From positions 30,259 to 94,258 of the forward strand of contig CAZRBG010000014.1 in assembly GCA_964598225.1 (NCBI GenBank): a DNA stretch of 64,000 nt, read 5' to 3'. Below, in pieces: positions 18,501-26,789 of this stretch. A model generated the notes under the pieces. That model did not search any database and had not been told where the DNA came from. It saw nothing but the letters and a program-made list of their open reading frames with translations. Numbering within the stretch: the first letter of the stretch is position 1; the number at the start of each line of letters is the position of its first letter. A program made the position numbers and the translations under genes. The stretch comes from SG8-4 sp964598225 (lineage in GTDB: Bacteria; Planctomycetota; Phycisphaerae; Sedimentisphaerales; Anaerobacaceae).

Positions 18501-18802
18501 GAGCAATGGTGATGGCTGACCAAACACTGTTCATTGCAGGCCCGGCGGATATTGTCGACGAAAATGAAATCAGAAGGCACCTCGGCAGCGATGAAGCCCA
18601 ACGGCGGCTACAAGAGCAGGTCGAAGCATACGTCGGCAAGAAAGGCGCGATGCTCCGGGCGGTCTCGGCGGCGGATGGCCAAACGCAGGCTGAGCTTCGA
18701 CTGGACGAACTGCCGGTTTTCGACGGTATGGCCGCTGCTTATGGCCGATTGTACATGACTACAGTTGACGGCAACGTCGTATGTATGGGAAAAGCCAAAT
18801 GA
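15530..18802 (+). CDS. Exported fusion: SAM methyltransferase-like domain plus PQQ-type beta-propeller
   Basis: A 1,090-residue protein starting at ATG 15530, chosen because AAGGAG lies nine bases upstream; a longer frame from 15437 lacks this. A hydrophobic segment (IFVSFIILLVITLQA, about residues 16-31) looks like a signal peptide or anchor. A class I methyltransferase fold follows, with motif I HLGCGRGELTATLG near residue 52 and VLAPGGVAYVKGE. The remaining roughly 900 residues are WD-like PQQ propeller repeats (LNAESGGVLWTGE, LDKKSGDQIWRSE, LSIKDGRILWK, LDSESGHILWSYT), with a second propeller opening at DWPTYRHDNARSG. Such fusions are known to me mainly from planctomycetes. Substrate and activity are unknown. 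An exported methyltransferase domain is odd because SAM is cytoplasmic, so the domain may be structural. It overlaps the next gene by 4 bases. Confidence 0.8.
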   Translation: MRMSETKNIRLPIRSIFVSFIILLVITLQAAGDITWRQIKERSGVQGGLIVHLGCGRGELTATLGNGESYIVHGLDTDAEMVAQARKHIKVGDRYGTVSVDVFDGRNLPYIDNLVNLVVSDDLGDVRMKEIMRVLAPGGVAYVKGEANWSKRVKPRPEDIDEWTHYLHDAAGNAVADDTVVGPPRRMQWVGSPRWGRHHDHMSSVSAVVTSGGRLFYIVDEAPRFSILIKPQWKLVARDAFNGTILWKRSIETWYDHLHRLKSGPAELPRRLVAIDDRVYVTLGLDAPISVLDAATGRTIHTYKNTARTEEILISDGIILARIGGESAPSATGKSKREDLRETSKELNDRLIALNAESGGVLWTGEHRVVKLAFAMNENRVVMLSGDRLLCLDKKSGDQIWRSEPVARAEKWPVRSGPTLVLYDDVVLLAGGELAAEGNRSWKVDQNDTLTALSIKDGRILWKAPHPLSGYASAEDLLVAGDTVWIGETTSGHAVGKFLGRDVRTGEIVSEFNPDVDTYWFHHRCYRGKATERFLLMSRTGVEFIDFEKEHWDINHWVRGACLYGVMPANGLLYAPQNPCACAPEAKQYGLNALAPAKGPRTTASAARKERLQKGPAYNQIDNSQSTTVNPNDWPTYRHDNARSGRTNKSVPAALNSSWKTEVGGNLTSPVIAGGKVLFASKDSHTVYALDSESGHILWSYTAGARVDSPPTIFRSMVLFGSADGYVYNLRASDGALIWRYRAAPMDQRLMWFEQLESVWPVHGSVLVQDDVVYFVAGRSAFLDDGMRLIRLDPATGRLLSETVLDERDRATGKMIQDYIRQHNMPVSLPDVLSCDGRLVYMRSQPFDLTGKRLPLKALPYEGNPQRYSIPVTQQPEHAHLFCPTGFLDDSWWHRTYWVYGSRFLGGWAGYSRAGKVVPAGKILVFDEDNVYGYGRKPQYYRWTTPIEHHLFSGAKNAADVEQAEGKKKRNPRRGFKVFHHWTKEIPLFVRAMVMADQTLFIAGPADIVDENEIRRHLGSDEAQRRLQEQVEAYVGKKGAMLRAVSAADGQTQAELRLDELPVFDGMAAAYGRLYMTTVDGNVVCMGKAK

Positions 18803-20142
18803 TCGGACGGTTTTCGGCAGGAAAATTGACGACAGTTTTGCTGATCGTCGGATTTCTCGCACTTCCGAGTCAATCGCGAGTTTCTGTCCGTATCTCTGAT
18901 GACGATTTGCTTGAAGAGATTTCCGAGGCTGCGTTCCTGTTCTTCGTCAAAGAGGCCGACCCGGAATCCGGACTCGTGCGCGATAAGACCGGCGTTGAAT
19001 TTTGCAGCATTGCCTCGGTTGGTTTTGGCCTCGCCGCGATGCCTATAGCCGCCGAACGCGAGTGGCTGAGCCATCAGGAAGCCGAATCGCGTGTACTACG
19101 CGCGTTGAGGACTCTCGCGAGTTCGTCGGCGCATCATCACGGAGTCTTCTGCCACTATATCGATCTTCACACTGGCGAAGCAACCAGACTTGGCTACGAG
19201 CAGGTAGCTTCGACGATAGATACGGCACTGCTTATGGCCGGCGCGATAACGGCGGGTCGGTATTTCTCGGGAGAGTGTGGAAAGTTGGCGGAGGATCTGT
19301 TTTCTCGCGTTAACTGGCGGCGATTTGTAAATCCCGACAAATGCCAGGTTTATATGGCGTGGCAGCCGGAGCACTTCGATAATACGAACGGACCCGGGCG
19401 ATTCAGGAAAGCCACCTGGAACTGGTACACCGACGAAGCTCTGCTGATTTGCCTGCTGGGCCTGTCGGCGCCGAACGAACGGTATCGTTTGCCTACTAAT
19501 TGCCTGATCAAGTGGAAGCGCCCTCGGGGGCGCTACGGCAATGGCGAGCAATTTATCTACACCTGGCCCGGCACGTTCTTCACGTACACATTTGCTCACT
19601 GCTTCTACGATTTTCGCAATACGGGCCGGGATGCTCAGGGTGTCGACTGGTTCGAGAATACCCGCCGGGCAGCGGCAGCCAACCGCGAGTGGTGCAGAGA
19701 TAACGCGACTCGCTTCAGAACATACGGGCGCGATCGCTGGGGCATAACCGCCTGCAGCGGGCCCGGCAACAGATACATCGTTCCGGGCCATCAGCCCCGA
19801 GGTGCGAAGGGCAACGCCCCAGCGGGCGGGACTCTGGCGCCGTACGGAGCGGCTATGGCTCTGCCGTTTTTGAGAGACGATGCGATAGCTGCGCTGCGAC
19901 ACATGCGAAATCTTAACGTCGATGGCCGACCAATCTGGCGCGATCCCGAGCAGGGCGGTTACGGCCTGCCGGACGCATTCAATATCGACGAAGACTGGAT
20001 CTCAGACCGCACCTTCGGCATCGCTCACGGCCCCATGATCTTAATGATAGAAAACGCTCGAAGCGGCCTCGTCTGGAAGTTATTCATGTCAAATAAACAC
20101 ATTCAGGCCGGCATCAGCAGAGCCGGTTTCGCCGGTAAATAG
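18799..20142 (+). CDS. Secreted glucoamylase-like protein (glycoamylase domain, GH144-like)
   Basis: 447 residues from the ATG at 18799, which overlaps the previous stop as ATGA. A signal peptide is visible (KLTTVLLIVGFLALPSQS). The mature part begins with the family hallmark LEEISEAAFLFFVKEADPESGLVRDKT. Further conserved segments are VGFGLAAMPIAAER, ASTIDTALLMAGAITAGRYF, NWYTDEALLICLLGL, GGTLAPYGAAMALPF and GYGLPDAFNIDEDWIS. This matches the Pfam Glycoamylase domain, whose members include beta-1,2-glucan hydrolases (GH144); the actual substrate is not readable from sequence. Coupling to the PQQ-propeller protein suggests a shared extracytoplasmic role. Confidence 0.82.
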   Translation: MIGRFSAGKLTTVLLIVGFLALPSQSRVSVRISDDDLLEEISEAAFLFFVKEADPESGLVRDKTGVEFCSIASVGFGLAAMPIAAEREWLSHQEAESRVLRALRTLASSSAHHHGVFCHYIDLHTGEATRLGYEQVASTIDTALLMAGAITAGRYFSGECGKLAEDLFSRVNWRRFVNPDKCQVYMAWQPEHFDNTNGPGRFRKATWNWYTDEALLICLLGLSAPNERYRLPTNCLIKWKRPRGRYGNGEQFIYTWPGTFFTYTFAHCFYDFRNTGRDAQGVDWFENTRRAAAANREWCRDNATRFRTYGRDRWGITACSGPGNRYIVPGHQPRGAKGNAPAGGTLAPYGAAMALPFLRDDAIAALRHMRNLNVDGRPIWRDPEQGGYGLPDAFNIDEDWISDRTFGIAHGPMILMIENARSGLVWKLFMSNKHIQAGISRAGFAGK

Positions 20143-20160
20143 GGTGGGGCTTACCCCACC
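20143..20160. terminator. GGTGGGG-CTTA-CCCCACC hairpin between convergent genes
   Basis: A perfect 7-bp stem with a 4-base loop just after the glucoamylase-like stop, facing the tricorn-like gene from the other side. It could end both transcripts. There is no T-run, and it also belongs to a repeat family seen at 23706, about 25300 and 28325, so the terminator role is a guess. Confidence 0.45.
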
Positions 20161-20211
20161 GAAAGTCGAGCGCGATGGTTGGGATTTTGTTCACTTCCAA
20201 TTAGTTCTGGT

Positions 20212-23200
20212 TTACCTGACCGGATATGGCGGCAGCGGCGGTATTTCTTTCTCCTTTGTTTCCAGTTCCTCGAGAATTACCTCGATTGCCTTGTTCAACT
20301 GCTGGTCGATGCCGGCGTATTCTTTGGCGGGGTCGTTATCGACGTAGATGTCCGGTTCGACGCCGTAGCCTTCGATGATCCACTTCTTGCCTTCGACGTC
20401 GTAGCGCGAAAATTCAGGCTTGTTGAGAAATCCGCCGTCCAGCAGCGGCAGCGTTCCACGAATGCCGACAACCCCGCCCCAGGTGCGCTTGCCGACCACT
20501 TTGCCGAGATTGTGTTTCTTGAAGCGATAGGTGAACAGATCGCCGTCCGAGGCGCTGAATTCATCTGCCAGGCAGACCATCGGCCCGTAGATCATCGCCG
20601 ACGGATCGGTGTGCGGCGCGGTGTTTCTGGCGAAGTCGACCATGACGATTTCCCGCCGCAGCCTTTCGATTAACATGGGCGAAACGTTGCCGCCGCCGTT
20701 TCCGCGGACGTCGATGATCAAGGCCTTCTTGCGAATCTGAGGGTAGAAATACTTGACGAACTCGTTCAGGCCTCTGCGGCCCATATCCGGCACGTGAATA
20801 TAGCCGACCTTGCCGTCGGTTGCTTCGCTGACTTTCTCGATATTTGTCTGTACCCAGTCGTAATAGTACAGATCGGTTTCACTGGACGTCGGCACTACCA
20901 CGACCTCGCGTGCTCCCTTGCGGGTGGGCGTGGAATTGAGTTTGAGAGTCACCTGCTTGCCCGCCTTGTTGACCAGCAGTTCATAGATGTTATTTACATC
21001 GTCGGTCGATTTGCCGTTTACGGCGAGAATGTAATCGCCTTCCTTGGCGTCGACCCCGATCTCAGTAAGCGGCGAGCGGATATTTTTGGTCCAGTTCTGG
21101 CCGGGCAGGATTTGCTCGATCCTGTAGTATCCCGATTTCGAATCGTGTACTACCCCCGCTCCGAGAAGCCCCAGTTGTATTCTCTTTGGCTTGGGGTATT
21201 CTCCCCCGCCGACGTAGGTGTGGCCGACGTTCAGCTCGCCGATCATTTCGCCGATGACGTAAGTCAGATCGGCCCGGTGATTCACGTAGTCAACGAGCGG
21301 CTCGTAACGCTCGCGCATCTCAGGCCAGTCGACGCCGTGCATGTTGGGGACGTAGAAGAACTCACGCATCTGACGCCAGCATTCATTGAAGATCTGTGTC
21401 CACTGCTTTCTCTTGTTCAGATGGACTTCCATGCCGGAAAGATCCAGCGTCTCTTTCATCGAAATTTTCGACTTGGGCAGGTCGATGATTGCGTACTTGC
21501 CGCCGGAGGCGACCAGCATTTTCTCATGATCGGCCGATATTTCGTAGCCGCCTATATCACCAAGACCGGTCTCTTCCTGCTCCTTCAGGTCATACACAAA
21601 CAAGCCGCTGTTGTTGCCTTTGCTGGTCCTTCGTATATAATATAGACTGTCGCCGACGGAGTTCAGGTTCCGGTAATTACCTACTGCCGTCGGCAGTACG
21701 ACCACTCGATCCTTTATGCCGTCTATGTCGACTTTGATTCGCTGTTTCTTCTTCTTTGCGGCTTTCTCCGGCTTTTCTTTTGTATCGTTAGGCTCGCTCC
21801 CTTCGGCATCCTTCTTTTTCTTTGTTTTATTCTCGATCTCTACTTCAACTTCGTCGCTTTTCGGCTTGAAGGGCGAGTCCGTGCTTTTTGCCAGCGTCAG
21901 AAGATATATCCGAGACATGTCCTGGTAAGCGTGATTCCATTCGGTCCTGCTGTAGATCGGATTGAAGTCCCGGTCGGAAACGAAGAATACGAACTTGCCG
22001 TCAGAGCTGAAAACAGGTCGCGATGCCGAGTACCAGCCCTCTGTTAGCTCATAAGACTCCTTCTCTTTGAGCGAGTAAAGATATATCTTGTTCATCATCT
22101 CGACTTCGGATTTGGCGTAGACAATCCACCTGCTGTCCGGCGACCACGCGTAATTCCTGAATTCCCAACTGTCGGATTTGTCCACCTCGGTAATCCTGCC
22201 GCTGCTTACATTGACGAATCGCAGGCGAAGCATCTTGTCGGCCCAGAGAATCTTTTTGCTGTCGGGCGACCATTTGATTTGATACTTGTATGTCTCGGCG
22301 TTATTTGTGACCTGCCTTTCCCGGCCGCGGCCAGCCTGTGGAATGATATGAATCTCGTCCTCACCCGAGGCGTCGGAGATATGCGCGATCCACTTGCCGT
22401 TAGGCGACCATTTGGAGTTGCGTTCGTGAATGCCGGACGATTCGGTAAGATTGCGGGTTGGGCCGTGTTGGGCCGGGATTGTGAAAACATCTCCTCTTGC
22501 GCCGAATAAGGCGCGATTGCCGTCGGGGGCTATCTCATAGTTGGTTACGTTGTCGGAGACACTTACGATTTCGCTCCTGCCGCCGTTAAGATCTTCCTGA
22601 ATACGGACGACCACTTTCTCACAGTTTTCGGTCTCAATATCGAAGCGATAAATATAGCCGCCGTTCTCGAAAACGATGGCATTTCTCCCCAGCGAAGGAA
22701 ACTTGATGTCGAAGTCGGTGAAGTTGGTGAGCTTTTCGGTCTGTTTGGAATCGAGATCGTAGACGAACAGATTCATCCGCTTGTTCTCATCCCGGTCGGA
22801 GAGGAAGAATATCTTATCGTCGGCCCACATCGGGATTATGTCCTGAGCGGGGTCGTCTGTGATGTTCTCGACTCTCTTTGTCTTGAAGTCGTAAATCCAG
22901 ATATCATCCGCCATGCCCCCACGGTAACGTTTCCACGTGCGGAATTCGCGGAATATTCGATTGTAGGCGAGCTTCTTGTCGTTCGGCGAGAAAGAGCAGA
23001 AGCCTCCGCGAGGAAGCGGCAGCTCATCGGCGAGCCCTCCCGACTTGGGCACGGCATAAAGCCGGCCGTTGAAGCTGTTGAAAGATTTCATCCGCGAGCG
23101 GAAGATTATACTCTTGCCGTCGTTCTTCCAGGTCATCACGATGTTGTTCGGTCCCATTCGGTCGGATACATCATCCCGACCTAAGGTTGCCGTGTGCGTC

Positions 23201-23505
23201 AGGCGCTGGGGCACGCCGCCGCCCGCCGGCATGCGATAGACCTCGGTGTTGCCGTCGTATTGACCGGTGAAGGCGATATGCTTTCCATCCGGAGAGAAGC
23301 GGGCGAACATTTCAAAGCCTTTGTGGTTTGTAAGCTTTCGGGCCACACCGCCGGTTGAGTCCACACTGTATAAATCGCCCGCATACGTGAAGACTATTTG
23401 GTCCTTGTGAATTGCCGGAAATCGCAGCAATCGTGCTTCCTCTTTGGCCGGCGCAGAACCGGCAATCAAAACAACAGCGAAAAACAATGTGAGCAAGCGT
23501 TTCAT
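20212..23505 (-). CDS. Secreted tricorn-protease-like S41 peptidase
   Basis: 1,097 residues from ATG 23505, picked because a signal peptide (MKRLLTLFFAVVLIAGSAPA) follows and GAAAGG lies upstream; a longer frame to 23550 adds a non-conserved leader. Domain order: a PD40/WD40-like propeller with repeats such as FARFSPDGKHIAFTGQYDG, SKWSPNGKWIAHISD and IKWSPDSKKILWA; a Lys/Glu-rich insert (about residues 570-610); a second propeller; a core helical bundle (WTQIFNECWRQMREFFYVPNMHGVDW); a PDZ domain (GDYILAVNGKSTDDVNNIYELL); and the C-terminal peptidase with RGNGGGNVSPMLIE and the nucleophile region CLADEFSASDGDLFTYRFKK. Tricorn homologues degrade peptides; the signal peptide places this one outside the cytoplasm. 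It ends facing the glucoamylase-like gene. Confidence 0.9.
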   Translation of the reverse strand: MKRLLTLFFAVVLIAGSAPAKEEARLLRFPAIHKDQIVFTYAGDLYSVDSTGGVARKLTNHKGFEMFARFSPDGKHIAFTGQYDGNTEVYRMPAGGGVPQRLTHTATLGRDDVSDRMGPNNIVMTWKNDGKSIIFRSRMKSFNSFNGRLYAVPKSGGLADELPLPRGGFCSFSPNDKKLAYNRIFREFRTWKRYRGGMADDIWIYDFKTKRVENITDDPAQDIIPMWADDKIFFLSDRDENKRMNLFVYDLDSKQTEKLTNFTDFDIKFPSLGRNAIVFENGGYIYRFDIETENCEKVVVRIQEDLNGGRSEIVSVSDNVTNYEIAPDGNRALFGARGDVFTIPAQHGPTRNLTESSGIHERNSKWSPNGKWIAHISDASGEDEIHIIPQAGRGRERQVTNNAETYKYQIKWSPDSKKILWADKMLRLRFVNVSSGRITEVDKSDSWEFRNYAWSPDSRWIVYAKSEVEMMNKIYLYSLKEKESYELTEGWYSASRPVFSSDGKFVFFVSDRDFNPIYSRTEWNHAYQDMSRIYLLTLAKSTDSPFKPKSDEVEVEIENKTKKKKDAEGSEPNDTKEKPEKAAKKKKQRIKVDIDGIKDRVVVLPTAVGNYRNLNSVGDSLYYIRRTSKGNNSGLFVYDLKEQEETGLGDIGGYEISADHEKMLVASGGKYAIIDLPKSKISMKETLDLSGMEVHLNKRKQWTQIFNECWRQMREFFYVPNMHGVDWPEMRERYEPLVDYVNHRADLTYVIGEMIGELNVGHTYVGGGEYPKPKRIQLGLLGAGVVHDSKSGYYRIEQILPGQNWTKNIRSPLTEIGVDAKEGDYILAVNGKSTDDVNNIYELLVNKAGKQVTLKLNSTPTRKGAREVVVVPTSSETDLYYYDWVQTNIEKVSEATDGKVGYIHVPDMGRRGLNEFVKYFYPQIRKKALIIDVRGNGGGNVSPMLIERLRREIVMVDFARNTAPHTDPSAMIYGPMVCLADEFSASDGDLFTYRFKKHNLGKVVGKRTWGGVVGIRGTLPLLDGGFLNKPEFSRYDVEGKKWIIEGYGVEPDIYVDNDPAKEYAGIDQQLNKAIEVILEELETKEKEIPPLPPYPVR

Positions 23506-23705
23506 ACGAAGGCCTTTCAAATGTGTGGAAGATATGTTCTCAACAATCAAAGCATATTGTAGACTTATTGTATCCCCTGAACGTTAATGGTGCAAGAGGG
23601 CATTGACTCCGACGCGCATAAACACTATGCTCATCCTGCATATTTCGTATTGCCTCGCGAATACGTCGCAATGAGCAATACGCGCATAACAGTCGCGCGA
23701 CCCTC

Positions 23706-23722
23706 GGTGGGCAAGTCCCACC
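23706..23722. repeat. Copy of the GGGTGGGxCTTGCCCACC palindromic repeat
   Basis: GGTGGG-CAAGT-CCCACC hairpin upstream of the sulfatase gene. Read on the minus strand it gives GTAGGGTGGGACTTGCCCACC, close to the copies at 20143 and 28325. It is one of a dispersed intergenic family in this window. Confidence 0.6.
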
Positions 23723-23764
23723 CTACTGACTGGCTCACGAATACACAAATGAAAGGGCAATAAA

Positions 23765-25267
23765 ATGGACAAGATGAATCGACGGCAATTTGTGAAGATT
23801 ATGGGACTGTCAACGCTCGCGGCGTCAATGCCATCCGGCGCTTTTGCGCGACGATCGCGGGCCAAGCCGAACATTCTTTTCATCATGGCGGACGACCATA
23901 CGAGCCAGGCTATCGGGTGTTACGGTCTCAGGCTAAGCGAGTACGCGCATACGAAGAACATCGACCGCATCGCGACAGAAGGGGCGCTTCTGAAAAACTG
24001 CTTCTGCACGAATTCCATCTGTGTACCGAGCCGGGCCAGTATCCTCACGGGTCAGTACAGCCACGTCAATGGCGCCACCACCCTTCGCGGCAAGCTCAAC
24101 CCGGATGCCGACAACGTAGCCAAAAACCTTCAGCTCGCAGGTTACGAAACGGCCCTCATCGGCAAGTGGCATTTGAAAAATCAGCCCGCCGGTTTCGACT
24201 ATTATAATGTGCTTCGCGGTCAGGGCAGGTATCACAATCCCATCCTGTACGAGTCGGAAAAGAATTGGAAGAAGGGGGGGCAAAAGTACGAGGGCCATTC
24301 GACGGACGTTATAGCCGATCTCTCGCTCGATTGGCTCAGAAACCGAGAGGAGCCGGACAAGCCTTTCTGCCTTATGTGCCATTTCAAGGCCGTTCACGAG
24401 CCTTTCTACAGTCACGAACGGTACCGCGACTTATACAAGGATACGGAATTTCCCGAGCCGGAGGATTTGTTCTGGCCTGAAAGTCCGAAGAACAAGCGTT
24501 TCGAGGGTTGGCCGCTGGAGATTCTTGCCGAACGGTTCATGAAGAGACCCAACAGATATTCACCGCCGCCGCTGAAGGTGGAAAGCGAAGATCCTAAAGC
24601 CGTTCGCAAGGCAACGTATCAGAAATTCATGCGGGATTTCTTAAGTGCGGTCGCCGGAATCGATGACAATGTTGGCCGACTGCTCGCATATCTGGACGAA
24701 ACCGGGCAGAGCCGGGACACCATCGTCATCTACACGGCGGACCAGGGATATTTTCTCGGCGAGCACAACATGTTCGACAAGCGGTTCATGCTGGAAGAAT
24801 CGCTTCGCATGCCGTTCGTTGTTCGCTACCCGAGGGAGATCGAGCCGGGGACGGTTCTGGAGGACATCATCCTGAATGTGGATTTTGCCGAACTGTTTCT
24901 GGATTACGCGGAAGCGGATATTCCCGATAAGATGCAGGGGCGGAGCTTCCGGCAGAATTTGGTCGGCAAAACGCCCGACGATTGGCGCGACGCCATGTAC
25001 TATCATTATTGGACGCATCAACCGCCGCGGCCCAGTCATTACGGCATAAGAACACGGCGCTACAAACTGATCTACTATTACGGCCTCATTCGAATAGGCA
25101 GAAAGCCTGAGGAATGCTGGGAGCTCTATGATCTGGAGAACGATCCTCAGGAGCATTTCAACGTGTACGACAAACCCGAGCACACAGAGACAATCGCGAA
25201 CCTGAAGCGTCGGCTCCGAGAGTTGCGCCGCGAGTACGGGGACACAAAAGATCCGCTAAACGCGTAA
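23765..25267 (+). CDS. Exported arylsulfatase-family sulfatase
   Basis: A 500-residue sulfatase that would hydrolyse sulfate esters after conversion of Cys86 to formylglycine. The N-terminus has a twin-arginine-like leader (MNRRQFVKIMGLSTLAASMPSGAFA). Metal-binding PNILFIMADDHTSQAIGCYG is followed by the maturation motif CVPSRASILTG (Cys86-x-Pro-x-Arg). ALIGKWHLKNQPAGFDYY and ADQGYFLGEHNMFDKR are further catalytic segments. The C-terminus (YKLIYYYGL...WELYDLENDPQEHFNVY) is the usual tail of this group. The ATG at 23765 has GAAAGGG upstream; ATG 23774 is a close alternative. No formylglycine-generating enzyme is in the window. The substrate is probably a sulfated polysaccharide, judging only from family habit. 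Confidence 0.92.
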   Translation: MDKMNRRQFVKIMGLSTLAASMPSGAFARRSRAKPNILFIMADDHTSQAIGCYGLRLSEYAHTKNIDRIATEGALLKNCFCTNSICVPSRASILTGQYSHVNGATTLRGKLNPDADNVAKNLQLAGYETALIGKWHLKNQPAGFDYYNVLRGQGRYHNPILYESEKNWKKGGQKYEGHSTDVIADLSLDWLRNREEPDKPFCLMCHFKAVHEPFYSHERYRDLYKDTEFPEPEDLFWPESPKNKRFEGWPLEILAERFMKRPNRYSPPPLKVESEDPKAVRKATYQKFMRDFLSAVAGIDDNVGRLLAYLDETGQSRDTIVIYTADQGYFLGEHNMFDKRFMLEESLRMPFVVRYPREIEPGTVLEDIILNVDFAELFLDYAEADIPDKMQGRSFRQNLVGKTPDDWRDAMYYHYWTHQPPRPSHYGIRTRRYKLIYYYGLIRIGRKPEECWELYDLENDPQEHFNVYDKPEHTETIANLKRRLRELRREYGDTKDPLNA

Positions 25268-25443
25268 ACCAGTGTTTCGGTGTGTAGTCGCCCCGTAGGG
25301 TGGGCACCGCCCAGCAATCGCGTTTCGGTGTGCAGTGCACACCCTATCGTGTCGCGGGCATCCCCTCGGCAAACTCGGGGCAGGCTCCGCCCGCGCTTCG
25401 AGGGCGAGACGCCCTCGACACAATCCGGTGTGCCGTGCACATG
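25268..25443. repeat. Intergenic patchwork of short inverted repeats
   Basis: No gene is seen here. It holds a copy of the TAGGGTGGGC-type repeat (about 25298-25311); two GTTTCGGTGTG phrases at about 25275 and 25324; a perfect GGTGTGCA-G-TGCACACC palindrome (about 25330-25346); and a hairpin TCGAGGGC-GAGAC-GCCCTCGA at 25398-25418. It lies between the convergent sulfatase and Gfo/Idh genes, so one hairpin may terminate transcription. Confidence 0.6.
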
Positions 25444-26763
25444 CTACAGCGTCCAACCTTCGCGGTATTCTCGCCGGATGAACTTGTCGGCTTCAGGGCA
25501 TCCGACGGCTTTCAGGTTCTTTGCGTCCCACTCGATCTTCGTGCCGGTGCGCAGGGCTACGTTGCACAGCAGCGCAGCCTCGGTCAGCGGGCCGGAGTAA
25601 TCGAAGTTGCACGTTGTTTCTCCGCCGGTTTTGCAGGCTTCGACCCATTCGCGATGGTGGCCGATCGAGTTGGGGATGAACGGATCGGGCGGCGTGAAGT
25701 CGCCGAATTTCTCTTCGGGCAGCAACTGATGCCTGTTGTAGTCGGCGATCAGCATCCCTTCCGAGCCGATAAACAGCACGGCACTATTCCATCTCGGCAC
25801 ATTCTTCTCTTTCACCAGAGCCGGGTAGCCGCCGCCGTTGTACCAGGTTAATGCGACCGGAGGCAGTTCGCCGCGGGCGGCATACTCCTGGCGAGCTATA
25901 GTCCACTTTGCAGTGCTCTCCGGGTGAACCGGCCCTTCGGCCTCGACCGTGAGCGGATGCCGTAACTTCAGCGCCCAGAACGCAAGGTCGCAGTAGTGAC
26001 AGAAGAAGTCGCCGAGCCGGCCGTTTGCGAAGTTCCACCAGTAGCGCCATTTGTGCGGCGCGTATTCGGGATGGTAGGGCCTGTATTCAGCCGGACCGAG
26101 CCACAGGTCCCAGTCGAGCGTCTCCGGCACCGGTGGACGCCCGGCCGGGGCATCGGGCTGCGACATGTCCGTCGGTATCGGCGGACCGTTGAAATTAGCG
26201 CCCAGCCATACGTGAACATCGCGCACCTCGCCGATTGCGCCCGTCTGTACAAGCTCGACCGCGCGGCGGTAATTGTTGCGGGCGTGAATCTGTGTCCCTA
26301 TCTGAGTGACAAGATTATTCGCTTTGGCGACCTGCGTCATCACCCTGGCTTCGTACACACTGTGAGTCAGAGGTTTCTCGCAATAACAGTGTTTACCCAT
26401 CTTCATCGCCATCACCCCGGGCGGAGCGTGCGTGTGGTCCGGCGTGCCGATGACGACCGCGTCGATCTTGTTGTGTATCTTGTCTAGCATCCTGCGGAAG
26501 TCTTTGAATTTCCGGGCCTTCGGGAATTTCTCGAAACTTTTTGCCGCACGAGCCTCGTCTACATCGCACAACGCGACGATATTCTCGCCGGAAACACCGT
26601 TTACGTCGGCGGCGCCGCGCCCCCCGACGCCGATAGCGGCGATGTTCAGCTTCTCGTTGGCCTGGGTTGTGTACGCCGAGCGACTGTCGGACAAAATGAT
26701 CAGGCCCGAACCGCTCAGGACCGCACTTCGCAGAAGATCGCGACGTGTTAATTTCTCATGCAT
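25444..26763 (-). CDS. Tat-exported Gfo/Idh/MocA-family oxidoreductase
   Basis: 439 residues. The leader LTRRDLLRSAVLSGSGLIIL has a twin-arginine motif, so the protein is probably exported already folded. The NAD(P)-binding domain begins with LNIAAIGVGGRGAADVNGVS, then NIVALCDVDEARA, VVIGTPDHTHAPPGVMAMKMGKHCYCEKPLTHS (the EKP motif) and ARNNYRRAVELVQTGAIGEV. The C-terminal half resembles the planctomycete and verrucomicrobial secreted branch of the family. Exported members probably act on sugars with tightly held cofactor, but the substrate is unknown. It follows the isomerase-like lipoprotein gene by 26 bases on the same strand. Confidence 0.9.
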   Translation of the reverse strand: MHEKLTRRDLLRSAVLSGSGLIILSDSRSAYTTQANEKLNIAAIGVGGRGAADVNGVSGENIVALCDVDEARAAKSFEKFPKARKFKDFRRMLDKIHNKIDAVVIGTPDHTHAPPGVMAMKMGKHCYCEKPLTHSVYEARVMTQVAKANNLVTQIGTQIHARNNYRRAVELVQTGAIGEVRDVHVWLGANFNGPPIPTDMSQPDAPAGRPPVPETLDWDLWLGPAEYRPYHPEYAPHKWRYWWNFANGRLGDFFCHYCDLAFWALKLRHPLTVEAEGPVHPESTAKWTIARQEYAARGELPPVALTWYNGGGYPALVKEKNVPRWNSAVLFIGSEGMLIADYNRHQLLPEEKFGDFTPPDPFIPNSIGHHREWVEACKTGGETTCNFDYSGPLTEAALLCNVALRTGTKIEWDAKNLKAVGCPEADKFIRREYREGWTL

Positions 26764-26789
26764 TTGTTCTTACTCCTTACTGTCTTCGT

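Noticed and set aside
20794..21645. + strand frame (283 residues) inside the tricorn-like gene
   Set aside because: Antisense shadow; the minus strand carries PDZ and S41 motifs.
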